From assembly GCA_945861535.1 (NCBI GenBank), contig CAMAUZ010000008.1, forward strand, positions 1-64,000: a stretch of 64,000 nucleotides of DNA, written 5' to 3'. Source of the DNA: Akkermansia muciniphila. GTDB lineage: Bacteria > Verrucomicrobiota > Verrucomicrobiia > Limisphaerales > BJHT01. Of this stretch, positions 16,301 through 25,100 are shown one piece after another; the stretch's first letter is position 1; each line of letters starts with the position of its first letter. The notes under the pieces were generated by a model. That model was not told the origin of the DNA. It did not search any database and saw only the letters and a program-made list of their open reading frames with translations. The position numbers and the translations under genes were made by a program.

Positions 16301-17641
16301 ACCGCCCTGACGTTGTACGCCAAGCTCTTCCCGACCAGCTCGCCCGCGGGTCCGGCGACGCAGGCCGCGGCGGTGAACAGCGCAACCGGCGCCTTCGTGC
16401 TGACCAACGTCGGCGCCGGCAGCTACACCGTGATCATTGATAACAACAACACGCTCGCCGACGTGACGCCCACGCTGCCCGCGGGCTGGAGCGGCGCGCA
16501 GATGCCCACGCAAACCCGCACGGTCGTGGTGACGACCTTCGACGTGGGCAACCTGAACTTCGGCCTCGTCAACGCCATCACGCTCTCCGGCAAAGTCTTT
16601 CTCGACACCGGCACCGGCGGCGGCACCGCCAACGACGGCGTGAGCAACGGCACCGAGGCCGGCAAACAGGGCGTCGTCGTGCGCTTGACCGACACCACCG
16701 GCGCGACGACCCACGACACGGCGACGACCGATGGCGCGGGCAATTACAGCCTGCTCGTGCCCTCGACCTTGACCACCGGCACGGTGCTGAAAGTGGTGGA
16801 AGTAAACGCGACCGGCTTCCTCTCGACCGGCGCGGGCGTGGGCAACACGGGCGGCACCTATGACCGCACGACCGACACGGTGACCTTCACGCTGGTGGCG
16901 GCGACGGTGTACACGGCGGTGAACTTTGGTGACGTGCCCGTGAACACGTTCCCGAACGACAGCCAGCAAAACGGCGCGGCGGGAAATTTCGTGCTGCACT
17001 CGCACACCTTCACCGCCGGCTCGGCGGGCACGGTGACCTTCAGCGTGACCAACTCGCCCCGGCCCGTGATCGCGGGCTGGAGCGTGGTGCTCATGCGGGA
17101 TACGAGCAACAACGGCCAGCTCGACGCGGGCGACAACATGATCACCGGCGCAATCACCGTGGCCGCGGGCGACAAGGTGAGCATTCTCGTGAAGGACTTC
17201 ATCCCGCCGATCGCGCCCTTCAACGCGCAGGACCAGATCATCGTCACCGCGCTCTTCACCTACACCGGCGCGAGTCCGGCGTTGACGGCGACGGCGACCC
17301 GCACGGCGTTGACGACCGTCGGGAAACCCGCCGGCGCGGCGCTCACACTGCTCAAGGCGGCGGACCGCGACACCGCACTGCCCGGCCAGACGATCACCTA
17401 CACCGTGACCTACGCGAACCGCAGTTCCGAGCTGCTGGGGAACGTGGTGATCTACGATGAAGTGCCGGCGTTCACGACCTTCGCCAGCGCCCTCGCGAGC
17501 ACGCTCGGCAGCGGCCTCACGGGCGTGACCATCACCGCGCCCAGCATCGGCTCCACGGGGCCGATGCGGTGGACCTTCGCCGGCTCGCTGAACCCCGGCG
17601 CCTCGGGGAGCGTGAGCTTCGCCGTGACGCTGGCGCAGTGA
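13385..17641 (+). CDS. Giant secreted DUF11-repeat surface protein with SdrD_B-like domains
   Basis: About 1418 residues. A signal peptide (hydrophobic WLTLGLLLAVFLAS, cleavage near ARAATAD) is followed by alternating DUF11 repeats (blocks such as YTVTITNLGSG-TASSVILRDTLPAGVTFVSA) and two copies of a roughly 180-residue domain starting TWSHTV-x4-NRLLLVG (from about 14300 and about 15299). Two SdrD_B-like domains follow (LSGFVYLDANRNGFKDGAEAG and LSGKVFLDTG). The last about 200 residues match the end of the 887-residue protein at 19340: a GWSVVLMRDTSNNGQLDAGD block and a terminal LNPG-x-SGSVSFAV-x-LAQ. Start: a TTG at 13307 is in frame, but ATG 13385 gives a better signal peptide. No sortase or PEP-CTERM signal. 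Likely displayed on the cell surface; function unknown. Confidence 0.85.
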   Translation: MAGGLAFCFTRDGWRGAAGWLTLGLLLAVFLASTTPSARAATADIQTSVSGPDTVGAGGSVAYTVTITNLGSGTASSVILRDTLPAGVTFVSATGGGTNSGGVVTWPTFASIANGVGFSYTVTVTAPASGTFTNTVSSTAASTDPDATNNNGTGGDGTVETTVTAQADVRTTLSAAASVMAGSTLIYSISVTNAGPDTATNVAVRTTLIPTTATFYSASGGGVDAGGGVVNWPAFNLASGTATNLTLTVVAPTSGSLTNTVTSTATTEDPVATNNDGSAAGAKAVTSITPNIPVADFTGCATATNVATTTWSHTVGTGANRLLLVGVAFAGTDRSISSISFGGANFTYVGSSGVNRRVEVWKLVNPTAGTASIIANWNGSKDAVFWSGSFTNVDQSTPLGTFQSASGSSTTPSVTVSSATGELVVDILAAAGDAGAISPGGGQTLICSGNTGTGSGDARGGGSSEPGASSVTMSWSLGNSKNWDLGAVALRAAPALSADVVTLASGPATVVAGANLNYTIAVTNLGPVAATNIVVRDTLATGATFYYASDGGTHSAGVVTWPAFSLASGAVKILTLTVTSPGSGTLTNSVLSTATTYDPVASNNNGASGAVVTTVTSAGPPGVAGTSCVTANSVATRTWSHTVPSGNNRLLVVGLSLRDRTRTVTSLTYGGTALTKIGSSNVRYGVELWRLVGPTVGTANLVANWSGSSDMVGWSGSFTNVNQTTPHGAIAVANNTSSFAPSVTIGSAPGELVIDTLATRGSANSTTAGAGQTLICSGALGNGGTDGRGASSSEAGAASVTMSWTLGTARSWEMAAVSLKPGTPVQADVATTQTGPSVANVGANITYTITVTNQGPATATNVIATDTLPTGVTFVSASSGGTLSAGVITWPTISALAAGASTSYTAVVTLPTLGSYTNVVRNTATTSDPDAANNNGTAAAAKVITTVSAVNLSGFVYLDANRNGFKDGAEAGTALTLYAKLFPTSSPAGPATQAAAVNSATGAFVLTNVGAGSYTVIIDNNNTLADVTPTLPAGWSGAQMPTQTRTVVVTTFDVGNLNFGLVNAITLSGKVFLDTGTGGGTANDGVSNGTEAGKQGVVVRLTDTTGATTHDTATTDGAGNYSLLVPSTLTTGTVLKVVEVNATGFLSTGAGVGNTGGTYDRTTDTVTFTLVAATVYTAVNFGDVPVNTFPNDSQQNGAAGNFVLHSHTFTAGSAGTVTFSVTNSPRPVIAGWSVVLMRDTSNNGQLDAGDNMITGAITVAAGDKVSILVKDFIPPIAPFNAQDQIIVTALFTYTGASPALTATATRTALTTVGKPAGAALTLLKAADRDTALPGQTITYTVTYANRSSELLGNVVIYDEVPAFTTFASALASTLGSGLTGVTITAPSIGSTGPMRWTFAGSLNPGASGSVSFAVTLAQ

Positions 17642-17693
17642 GGACGGGTGGGGTGGCGACAGCTTGTCGCCACCAATTTGTCCCCGCTTGTTT

Positions 17694-17891
17694 AGCCCCA
17701 ACGGGGCGGTGCCATCCCAGCCCAGGGCAGCGCCCTGGGTTGGCTTCGGCGAAGCACCACAGCCCTGAAGGGGCGTTCCATTTCCCCGCGCCGCTCCGCC
17801 CATGGTTCGCCCCTTCAGGGCTGCGCGGGCGATCAACGCCAAGAACCTAGGGCGATGCCCTAGGCTGAAATGGCACCGCCCCGTTGGGGCT
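17694..17891. repeat. Nested perfect inverted repeat, 198 bp
   Basis: The outer 21-bp arms (17694-17714 and 17871-17891) are exact reverse complements, beginning AGCCCCAACGGGG. Inside are a second pair of arms, AGCCCTGAAGGGGCG and its exact reverse complement, and related CCCAGGGC-GCCCTGGG palindromes. No ORF. It looks like a MITE-like or REP-like hairpin element, without a transposase nearby. Confidence 0.85.
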
Positions 17892-18068
17892 AATCAGGTA
17901 CGAGGTGCCGGCCTATTTTCGATCCTCCCTGCGGAAGTTCATTGATCAATCGTTGCGAAAGATCATGCCGTCCGCACCGGGGCCTCCGTCCCCCTTCTAA
18001 GAAACACAGGTGCCGACGTGGCCGCCGCAACGCCGGGTCGATCAGGCTTCCTCGGTTCCGGCCGCCCA

Positions 18069-18314
18069 CGGACGAACCCCGGCGGGGTTCCCGGTGAATA
18101 GCCGGGGGTGGAGCGAGGCACGAGCGAGACCCCCGGAAACCCGCCGCCGCGTTCCAGAACCCCGGCGGGGTTCCCCTCGCACCGGACCGTCCGCAACTCC
18201 CGGGATGGGGCTACCCCGCCGGGGTAGATTCTGCTTCCCGCCCCGTTTCCGGGGGTGCGCTCGTGCCTCGCGCACCCCCGGCTATTCATTGGGAACCCCG
18301 CCGGGGTTCGTCCG
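18069..18314. repeat. Large inverted repeat with about 67-bp arms
   Basis: Arms at about 18069-18136 and 18249-18314 are near-perfect reverse complements (CGGACGAACCCCGGCGGGG... and ...CCCCGCCGGGGTTCGTCCG), each itself made of smaller palindromes. This and the element at 17694 fill most of the 1.1-kb gap 17642-18736, in which no gene is seen. A short CTTCAACG direct repeat follows at about 18438-18461. Confidence 0.8.
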
Positions 18315-18600
18315 CCTCCTCCCGTCGGCGGCTACCGGGGGGAGACGGCGGCGCTGCCGGTTATCACGGTTCCGGCCCGAACTTTCGCAGCGATTGATAC
18401 CCGGCCGGGTCGTTGTCAGAAACTGAACTGCGCCCCGCTTCAACGCTTCAACGCTTCAACGTCGCAATTTTTTTCTTCCCGCCTTCCCCTCCTTCCCCCG
18501 CCCCCGGCTCCCACTCACCCCTGCTCGCCGCCGGTTCGCCCCAAAGCTCTGGACCCGCCCTTCCCGGCCGTCGCGGGTCGCGTTAAGTCCCCACCCGCCA

Positions 18601-18690
18601 AGCCGATAGCAAGGAATCATGAAGGGAAGAGACCGGCTGAAATCCGGCGCTCTTCGGCAGGTCGAGCCGTCCGCATGGATGCGGTCTGCC
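18601..18690 (+). ncRNA. Possible structured 5' leader of the DUF11 operon
   Basis: Two hairpins stack directly: GAAGAG (18626-18631) pairs with CTCTTC (18650-18655) around an inner CCGG/CCGG stem, then GGCAG (18656-18660) pairs with CTGCC (18686-18690) around CCGCA-TGGA-TGCGG. The stretch is 47 bases before the start codon of the 179-residue gene. A GGGAA...GGCTGAAATCCGG string is reminiscent of part of a cobalamin riboswitch core, but the B12 box is not recognisable, so no class is assigned. Confidence 0.3.
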
Positions 18691-18736
18691 AACCCTGTTC
18701 CCGCAGCAGAGTAGCAACCACGCAGAAGCAAAAAGT

Positions 18737-19276
18737 ATGAAAGCCAATCGAACCGTCCTCACCCACTCCCGCCGTTCCGCGCTGGCGGGGGGCATCGCCG
18801 CCGTGTGTGTGGCGTTGTCACTTGCGTGGACCGAACCCGCCGCCGCCCAGAGCAAGGGCGATGTGCAAATCTCGCTGCTCGCCCGCAAGGTCACGGCCGC
18901 CGCCGACGGCAAGGAGCAACTGATCGCCGCCGACACCGCGCGCCCCGGCGAAGTGATCCAGTACGACGCGGTGTACAGCAACACGGGCAAAAAGGAGGTC
19001 CGCAATCTCGCGCCCACTCTGCCCATTCCCGCGGGCATGGAATTCGTCGCCGAGAGCGCCAAGCCCGCCGCCACGCAGGCCAGCCTCGATGGCCGCACCT
19101 TCGAAGCCTTCCCCCTCGTCCGCAAAATCAAGCGCCCCGACGGCCGCGTCGAGGAAGTGCCCGTGCCCTTCTCCGAGTACCGCGCGCTCCGCTGGAATGC
19201 GGGCGAACTGAAAGCCGGCGCCACCACGCGCATCATCGCCCGCGCCCGCCTCCAGACCAACGTCGCCAGCCGCTGA
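18737..19276 (+). CDS. Small exported DUF11-like protein, first gene of the surface operon
   Basis: 179 residues: signal peptide (SRRSALAGGIAAVCVALSLAWTEPAAAQ) and a single domain that reads as one DUF11 unit (ARPGEVIQYDAVYSNTGKKEVRNLAPTLPIPAGMEFVAESAKP). The pattern I/T-Y-x4-N-x-G ... P-x2-P-x-G-x3-V is the DUF11 hallmark. It is followed after 63 bases by the 887-residue DUF11 protein, same strand. Role unknown; a small periplasmic partner or chaperone of the larger proteins is a guess from position only. Confidence 0.8.
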   Translation: MKANRTVLTHSRRSALAGGIAAVCVALSLAWTEPAAAQSKGDVQISLLARKVTAAADGKEQLIAADTARPGEVIQYDAVYSNTGKKEVRNLAPTLPIPAGMEFVAESAKPAATQASLDGRTFEAFPLVRKIKRPDGRVEEVPVPFSEYRALRWNAGELKAGATTRIIARARLQTNVASR

Positions 19277-19339
19277 ACCGCCTCCGCCATTTTTCGGTAA
19301 ACCATTTTCCAACCGCAGCCACCGCAACTTTCCCTCGTT

Positions 19340-22003
19340 ATGATTCGCAACTTTCTCCACCTCACCCGCCGGTTCGCCCGTGCCACGCAGGCCGTCGCCG
19401 GCCCGCATCGCGGCGCGCTCCGCATCGCGTTCCTCGCGCTCGCGCTCGTCGCGCTCGCGCCGAACCCGCTCGAATCCGCCGCGCCGCCCGCCGGCACGAG
19501 CATCGGCAACCAGGCCAGCGCCAGCTACACCGACTCGAGCAACACGCCGCGCACCGCGACCTCGAATGTCGCGCTCACGATCGTGCAACAGGTCTCGAGC
19601 TTCGCGCTTACGACCGACGCCCAGACGAAGCAATCGGCGGCGGGCGGCCAGGTGTTCTTCCCGCACACCATTTCGAACACCGGCAACGGCACGGACACGT
19701 TCACGTTGAGCGTGACCAATGCCACCGGGGATAATTTCGACCTCACCTCGCTCGCGCTCTACGCCGACCTCAACGGCGACGGCCTGCCCGACAACAACAC
19801 CGCCATCACCAGCTCCGGTCCCTTGGTGGCGGGCGCGACGTTCAAGTTCGTCGCCGTCGGCACCGTGCCCAGCTCGGCCACCGCGGCCCAGAGTGGCAAT
19901 ATCACCATCACGGCGGCGGGCACGGCCACGGCCAGCCCGGCCGCCGCGGCGAGCAACACGGACACGGTCACGGTCACCGCCAACGGCGTCGTCACCGTCA
20001 CGCAGTCGCTCAGCTCGAACTCGGGCGCGGCCGGCAGCGGCCCCTACACCGTCACGATCAATTACAACAACATCGGCAACGTGACGGTCACCAACGTCAA
20101 CCTCCTGAACGTCATTCCCGCCGGCTTCTCCTACGTCACCAACAGCGCGCGCTGGAGCGTGCTTGGTGCGGGCACGGCGCTGACCGATGCCGCGGGCGGC
20201 GCGCAGGGCACCTCGCCGGACACGATCACCTACGACTACGGCGCCACGGTGGCGGGACGCGTCACGGCGGTCATCGCCCGCGTGCTGCCCGGCCAGTCCG
20301 GCACCTTGACCTTCACGGTGACGATCACCGCCGGGACGCAGGCGGGCAAAATCCAGAACCCTGTGACCTACACCTACGATCCCGGCACGGGTACGGCGCT
20401 CGGACCGTTGAGCGCGAACACGACGGAATTCACCGTCACGCAAAGCACGGGCGTATCGATTTCCGGTCAGACGGTCGCCTCGGCCACGCAGGGCAGCACG
20501 GTGACTTTCACCAACACGGTGCAGAACACGGGCAACGGCACCGACTCGTTCGACATCACCATCGCCAACACCAGCTTCCCGGCGGGCACGACCTTCACGC
20601 TCTACCAGAGCGACGGCAACACGCCGCTGGTGGACGTCAACGGCAACGGCATTCCTGACACCGGCCCGCTCACGACCAACGCGACCTACAATGTGGTTGT
20701 GAAGGCCGTGCTGCCCACCGGCAGCTCCGGCACCGGCGTGAACTACACCGTGGCCGTGACCGCGACCTCCAAGACAAGTTCCGCCACCACCGCCAGCGCC
20801 AACGACGTCCTCACCTCCGTGGTGGGCAACACCGTCGATCTGACCAACGGCGCGTCCGGCGGCGGCGGGGCCGGCCCCGAAGTCAGCGCCGTGGTGTCCC
20901 AGAGCGCCAATCCGAACACGACCACGCGCTTCACGCTCGGCATCACCAACACCAGCGGCGTCGCTGACATCTACAATCTCGCGGCGAGCACCAACTCGGG
21001 CTTCTCGACCACGACCTTCCCGGCCGGCTGGAGCGTGGTCTTCCGCGACACCGCCGAGGCGATCATCACCTCGTCGGGCGTGCTCAACGCCGGCGCCGAC
21101 AAAACGGTGTACGTCGATGTGACCGTGCCGACGGGGCAGGCGCCGGGGACCAACCACCTCTACTTCCGGGTTACCTCGCCGACCTCCGCCGCGACGGACA
21201 CGCTGCACGACGCCCTGATCATCAACACCGTCCGCAGCCTCTCGTTCACGGGCAATCACAACGGCCAGGTCACGCCCGGCGGCTTCGTGGTCTTCGCGCA
21301 CACGATCGTCAACAACGGCAACGTCCTCGAAGGCGACGGCACGCTTAGTTCCATCAACCTCACCCGCGCCGATTCGCTCTCCGGCTGGAGCTCGGTCATC
21401 TACTACGACTTGGATGGCGACGGCGCGATCGGGGCGAGCGATCCGATCATCACCAGCCTCAGTTTCGTCAGCGACGGCGGGGCCGGCCTGGCGGTCGGTG
21501 AGAGCGTGCGCCTCCTGGTGAAGGTCTATTCCCCGCCCGGCACGCCGGTCGGCACCATCGACGCGACCACCGTCACGGCGACCACCGCCAACGGCACCTA
21601 CGTGACCACCGTGCCCAGCGTGGTGCTGGTGGCCAACAACTCGACGGTGATCTCCGGCGACCTCCAGCTCACCAAGGAGCAGGCGCTCGATGCGAACCTC
21701 GATGGCACGCCCGACACGGCCTACACCACCGCCGATCTCTCGACCGGTGCGCTGCCCGGCAAGGCCATCCGCTACCGCATCACCGTGAAGAACAACGGCA
21801 GCACGCCGGCCACCAGCGTGAAAATCTACGACACCACGCCGGCCTACACGCTCTACACGAGCACCAGCCCCGCGGCGACCACCGTGGGTTCCGTGACCAC
21901 CGTGCCGAGCAATGGGGCCGCGGGTGCGCTCCAGTTTGACATCGGCACGCTCAACCCCGGTCAAAGCGCCGTGGTGACCTTCGGCGTCATCATTCAGCAG
22001 TAA
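19340..22003 (+). CDS. Large secreted DUF11-repeat protein
   Basis: 887 residues with a signal peptide (hydrophobic IAFLALALVALAPNPLESA, cleavage near ESAAPPAG). The mature start GTSIGNQASASYTDSSNTPRTATSN is typical of DUF11 surface proteins. DUF11-like units repeat along the chain (VTNVNLLNVIPAGFSYVTNSA; PGQSGTLTFTVTITAGTQAG). The C-terminal roughly 200 residues (from GHTV-like GGFVVFAHTIVNNG through GWSSVIYYDLDGDGAIGASD to LNPGQSAVVTFGVIIQQ) match the end of the 1418-residue protein at 13385, suggesting a shared anchoring or assembly module. Many Asp/Asn-rich DxDGDG loops suggest Ca binding. Ends just before a strong terminator. Confidence 0.85.
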   Translation: MIRNFLHLTRRFARATQAVAGPHRGALRIAFLALALVALAPNPLESAAPPAGTSIGNQASASYTDSSNTPRTATSNVALTIVQQVSSFALTTDAQTKQSAAGGQVFFPHTISNTGNGTDTFTLSVTNATGDNFDLTSLALYADLNGDGLPDNNTAITSSGPLVAGATFKFVAVGTVPSSATAAQSGNITITAAGTATASPAAAASNTDTVTVTANGVVTVTQSLSSNSGAAGSGPYTVTINYNNIGNVTVTNVNLLNVIPAGFSYVTNSARWSVLGAGTALTDAAGGAQGTSPDTITYDYGATVAGRVTAVIARVLPGQSGTLTFTVTITAGTQAGKIQNPVTYTYDPGTGTALGPLSANTTEFTVTQSTGVSISGQTVASATQGSTVTFTNTVQNTGNGTDSFDITIANTSFPAGTTFTLYQSDGNTPLVDVNGNGIPDTGPLTTNATYNVVVKAVLPTGSSGTGVNYTVAVTATSKTSSATTASANDVLTSVVGNTVDLTNGASGGGGAGPEVSAVVSQSANPNTTTRFTLGITNTSGVADIYNLAASTNSGFSTTTFPAGWSVVFRDTAEAIITSSGVLNAGADKTVYVDVTVPTGQAPGTNHLYFRVTSPTSAATDTLHDALIINTVRSLSFTGNHNGQVTPGGFVVFAHTIVNNGNVLEGDGTLSSINLTRADSLSGWSSVIYYDLDGDGAIGASDPIITSLSFVSDGGAGLAVGESVRLLVKVYSPPGTPVGTIDATTVTATTANGTYVTTVPSVVLVANNSTVISGDLQLTKEQALDANLDGTPDTAYTTADLSTGALPGKAIRYRITVKNNGSTPATSVKIYDTTPAYTLYTSTSPAATTVGSVTTVPSNGAAGALQFDIGTLNPGQSAVVTFGVIIQQ

Positions 22004-22013
22004 GCCAGACGCA

Positions 22014-22047
22014 CGGGGGGGCGGCTCGCCGCTCCCCCTTTTTTTTT
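22014..22047 (+). terminator. Rho-independent terminator between two DUF11 genes
   Basis: A GGGGGCGGC / GCCGCTCCCCC type stem is followed by a run of nine T. It separates the 887-residue gene from the 2249-residue gene, so the latter is at least partly expressed on its own or by read-through. Confidence 0.85.
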
Positions 22048-22119
22048 GCGACGACGGCCCGCGCCATCTCCGGCGCCCGGCGTCTCCCGCTCAGGGAGCC
22101 AGCTCCGCATGGTGATGGC

Positions 22120-25100
22120 ATGGAAAACAAGTGGCAGACATTCCCGCTCCGTTGCTGGCGGGCCGGGGGGCGTTGCGCCCTGCTGGCGCTCGTCGGCGCG
22201 GCGCTCGTCCCCGCCCCGGTCGCGCGCGCGGTGGACATCGTCAACCGCGCCACGGCCCAGCTCACGCTCCCCTCGCTGGCGCAGCCCGTGACGCTCACGA
22301 GCGAGTCGGTGACGACCCGGGTCGAGGTGCCGGTCGGCGTCCCCTTCCAAGTCACGCAGCAGGTCTCCCCCACCGCCGCGGTGCCCGGCCAGGAGGTCAT
22401 CTTCACCCTCACCGTCACGCGCCTGTCCAACAGCGTGGCCGCCCCGTTCGCCCTCACCGTCAACGGCCAGCCGCAGTCGTCGCTGCTGCTGAAGGTCATG
22501 ATCCCCGCCAACACCACCTTCGTGCGGGCCACGGCTCATGTCCCCAGGGTGCGCGGCGCCACCCCGACCACCGACCAGATTCTTTACCATCGGGTCGGGG
22601 ACGCGGAGCACGCCTACTACACCACCGCGCCGACCGAGTTGCTCCGGGTGGACAAGGTCGCGTGGGGTTATCCCAGCCTGCCCGCGGGCACCAACGTCAC
22701 GGTGACGTTCGCGGTGAAAGTCAACGCGAACGCCGACGGCCCCGTGCGGAACACGGCGCAGGTGGTGTACGCGGAGACCGCCAACGGCCCGCCGAAAACT
22801 CTCGCGTCCAATCCCGTCCAGTTCGAGGTCGCCGGCACTCCGTCGGCGATTCGCAGTTTTCGGGACGGCGGATTTTCCACGCCCATCAACAGCACCGTCC
22901 TGAGCCAGCCCATCTTCCTTCAGGCTGACTCCGCCCCGTGCAACGCCGTCCCCGACGTCATCGAGACCAACGTCGTCGTGATCACGTCGGCCCGGACCGG
23001 CGATCGCGAGAGCATGATGGTCGTCGAGACCGGGCCGAACACCGGCGTCTTCCGCGTGCTGCGCGGCCTGCCCACGCGCGACGCGGGGCAGTTCCCCATG
23101 GGCGTGGAAAACGGCTTCATCGAAACCACCCGCGACGACACGCTCACCGTGGAATTCCTCGGCTGCGGTTCGCGCCGCGTGGTGACGCTGATCCTCATCG
23201 ATCCCTCGGGCGTGGTGTTCGACAGCCTCAGCAACACGCCCGTCGCCGGCGCGCGCGTCACGCTCCAGGACGCCGCCAGCGGCAGTCCCGCCGCGGTGTT
23301 CGGCCCGGATGGTATCACGCCCGCGCCCAACTCGGTCATCACCGCCGGGGATGGTCGCTACGTGTTTCCGACCGTGCGCCCGGGCAGCTACCGCCTGCAG
23401 GTGACGCCGCCGCCCGGCTATCAGGGGCCGAGCACGCTGCCCGCCAACCGCCTGCCGGCGGGGCGCGCGATTCATGCGCCCGGTTCCTTCGGCGGCAGCT
23501 TCCCGGTGAGCGCGCTCACCGGCGCGGTGACGATTGATTATCCGCTCGATCCGCTGGCGATTGGCGGCGTCGGGATGTTCCTCCAGAAAACCGGGTCGCG
23601 CGCCACGGCGGAGATTGGCGACTTCATCGACTACACGGTACGCGTGCGCAATGTCAGCGGCCTGGCGCTGTTCGGCGTGCGCATCATGGATTCGCTGCCC
23701 GCGGGCTTCGCCTATCAAACCGGCACCGCAAAATTCGCGGGCGCGGCGATTCAACCCGCCACGGCGGGCGGCGGTCCGCGCCTCGATTTCGCCGTCGGCA
23801 TGATCGACCGCGATGCGACCGTGACGCTGACCTACCGCGTGCGCATCGGCCCCGGCGCGCTCCAGGGCAATGGCATCAACTCGGCCGCGGCCGCCAGCAC
23901 CGGCGCGCCGGTCTTCACCAGCAACGTCGCCAGCCATCGCGTGCAATTGCAGGGCGGCGTCTTCACCGACAAGGCTTTCATCATCGGCAAGGTGTTCGTC
24001 GATGCGAATGGCAATCACCTCCAGGACGCGGGCGAGCCGGGCATTCCCGGCGTGCGGATTTTCCTCGAGGACGGCACCTACGCCATCACCGATGGCGCGG
24101 GCAAATACAGCTTCTACGGCCTCAGCCCGCGCACGCACGTCGTGAAGCTCGACGGCACCACGCTGCCCGCAGGCGCGAAAATGCTGGTGCTCTCGACCCG
24201 CCACGCCGGCGTCGGCACCTCGCGCTTCGCCGACCTCAAGCGCGGCGAATTGCACAAGGCCGATTTTGCGGAAGGCTCGGCCACACCCGCCATCCTCGCC
24301 GAGGTGCAGGCGCGGCGAAAAAAAGCTGGCGCGCTGAACGGTGAAATCGAGGCGCAGCTCAAGAGTGAACTCACGCGCGACGGCCTGCCCGTGCCCGCCG
24401 GCGACCTCCGCGCCCAGCCCGCCAGCGGCCTCATCGGCGGGCCGCGCACGGTGCCCGCAACGCCCGCCGCTGATCCCGGTGCCGGCGCGCGCCGCGGCCG
24501 CACCAACACCGTCCCGACCGTCCCGAGCGACCCATTGCCGCCGTCGGCCGCCGTGCCCGCCGCTGATTCGGCAGTGCCCGCGGGTCGCACAATCCCCATC
24601 ACCCTCCCGACCCTCACGAGCGACCCGTTGCCGACATCTGCTGCCGTGCCCCGCGTCATCACCAACACCGTCCCAACCGTGACGTTCACCCCGTCGCCGC
24701 CGTCGCCGCCCGCGCCCGCCCGCCCACGCAAAATCGCCAGCACCGTGCCGACCGTCACCTACAGCGTGGTTCCTGCGGCGAAATCGGCGAGCGCCGCGCC
24801 GCGCACGATCACCAACACCGTCCCGACCCTCACGTTCAACACGTCGCCACCGTCGCCGCCGTCGCCGCCCGTGAGCGCCCGCCCGCGCAAAATCGCCAGC
24901 ACCGTGCCCACCGTCGCGTTCGGCGTGGTCCCCGCACCGCCCGCCGCGAGCGCCCGGCCGGGTGCAACGACCACCGCCGTCAGCGGCGCGACGAGCAATC
25001 GTCCCGGTGCCGCCGCTGCCGTCGCGCTCCCGCTGCGCACGATCACCAACACCGCCGCCACCCTCACGTTCAGCGCGTCGGCGGCCACTCCGCCAGCGGA

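Noticed and set aside
13268-17842. 1524-codon open frame on the minus strand
   Set aside because: It is antisense to the DUF11 gene; its Arg/Gly/His-rich composition is typical of GC-rich shadow frames.
18621-18690. Cobalamin riboswitch
   Set aside because: A short GGGAA...TGAAATCC string is similar, but the remaining core and the B12 box are not recognisable, so only a structured leader is reported.
18818-21964. 1048-codon open frame on the minus strand
   Set aside because: Antisense shadow of the 887-residue DUF11 gene, with no domain, signal peptide or start context.
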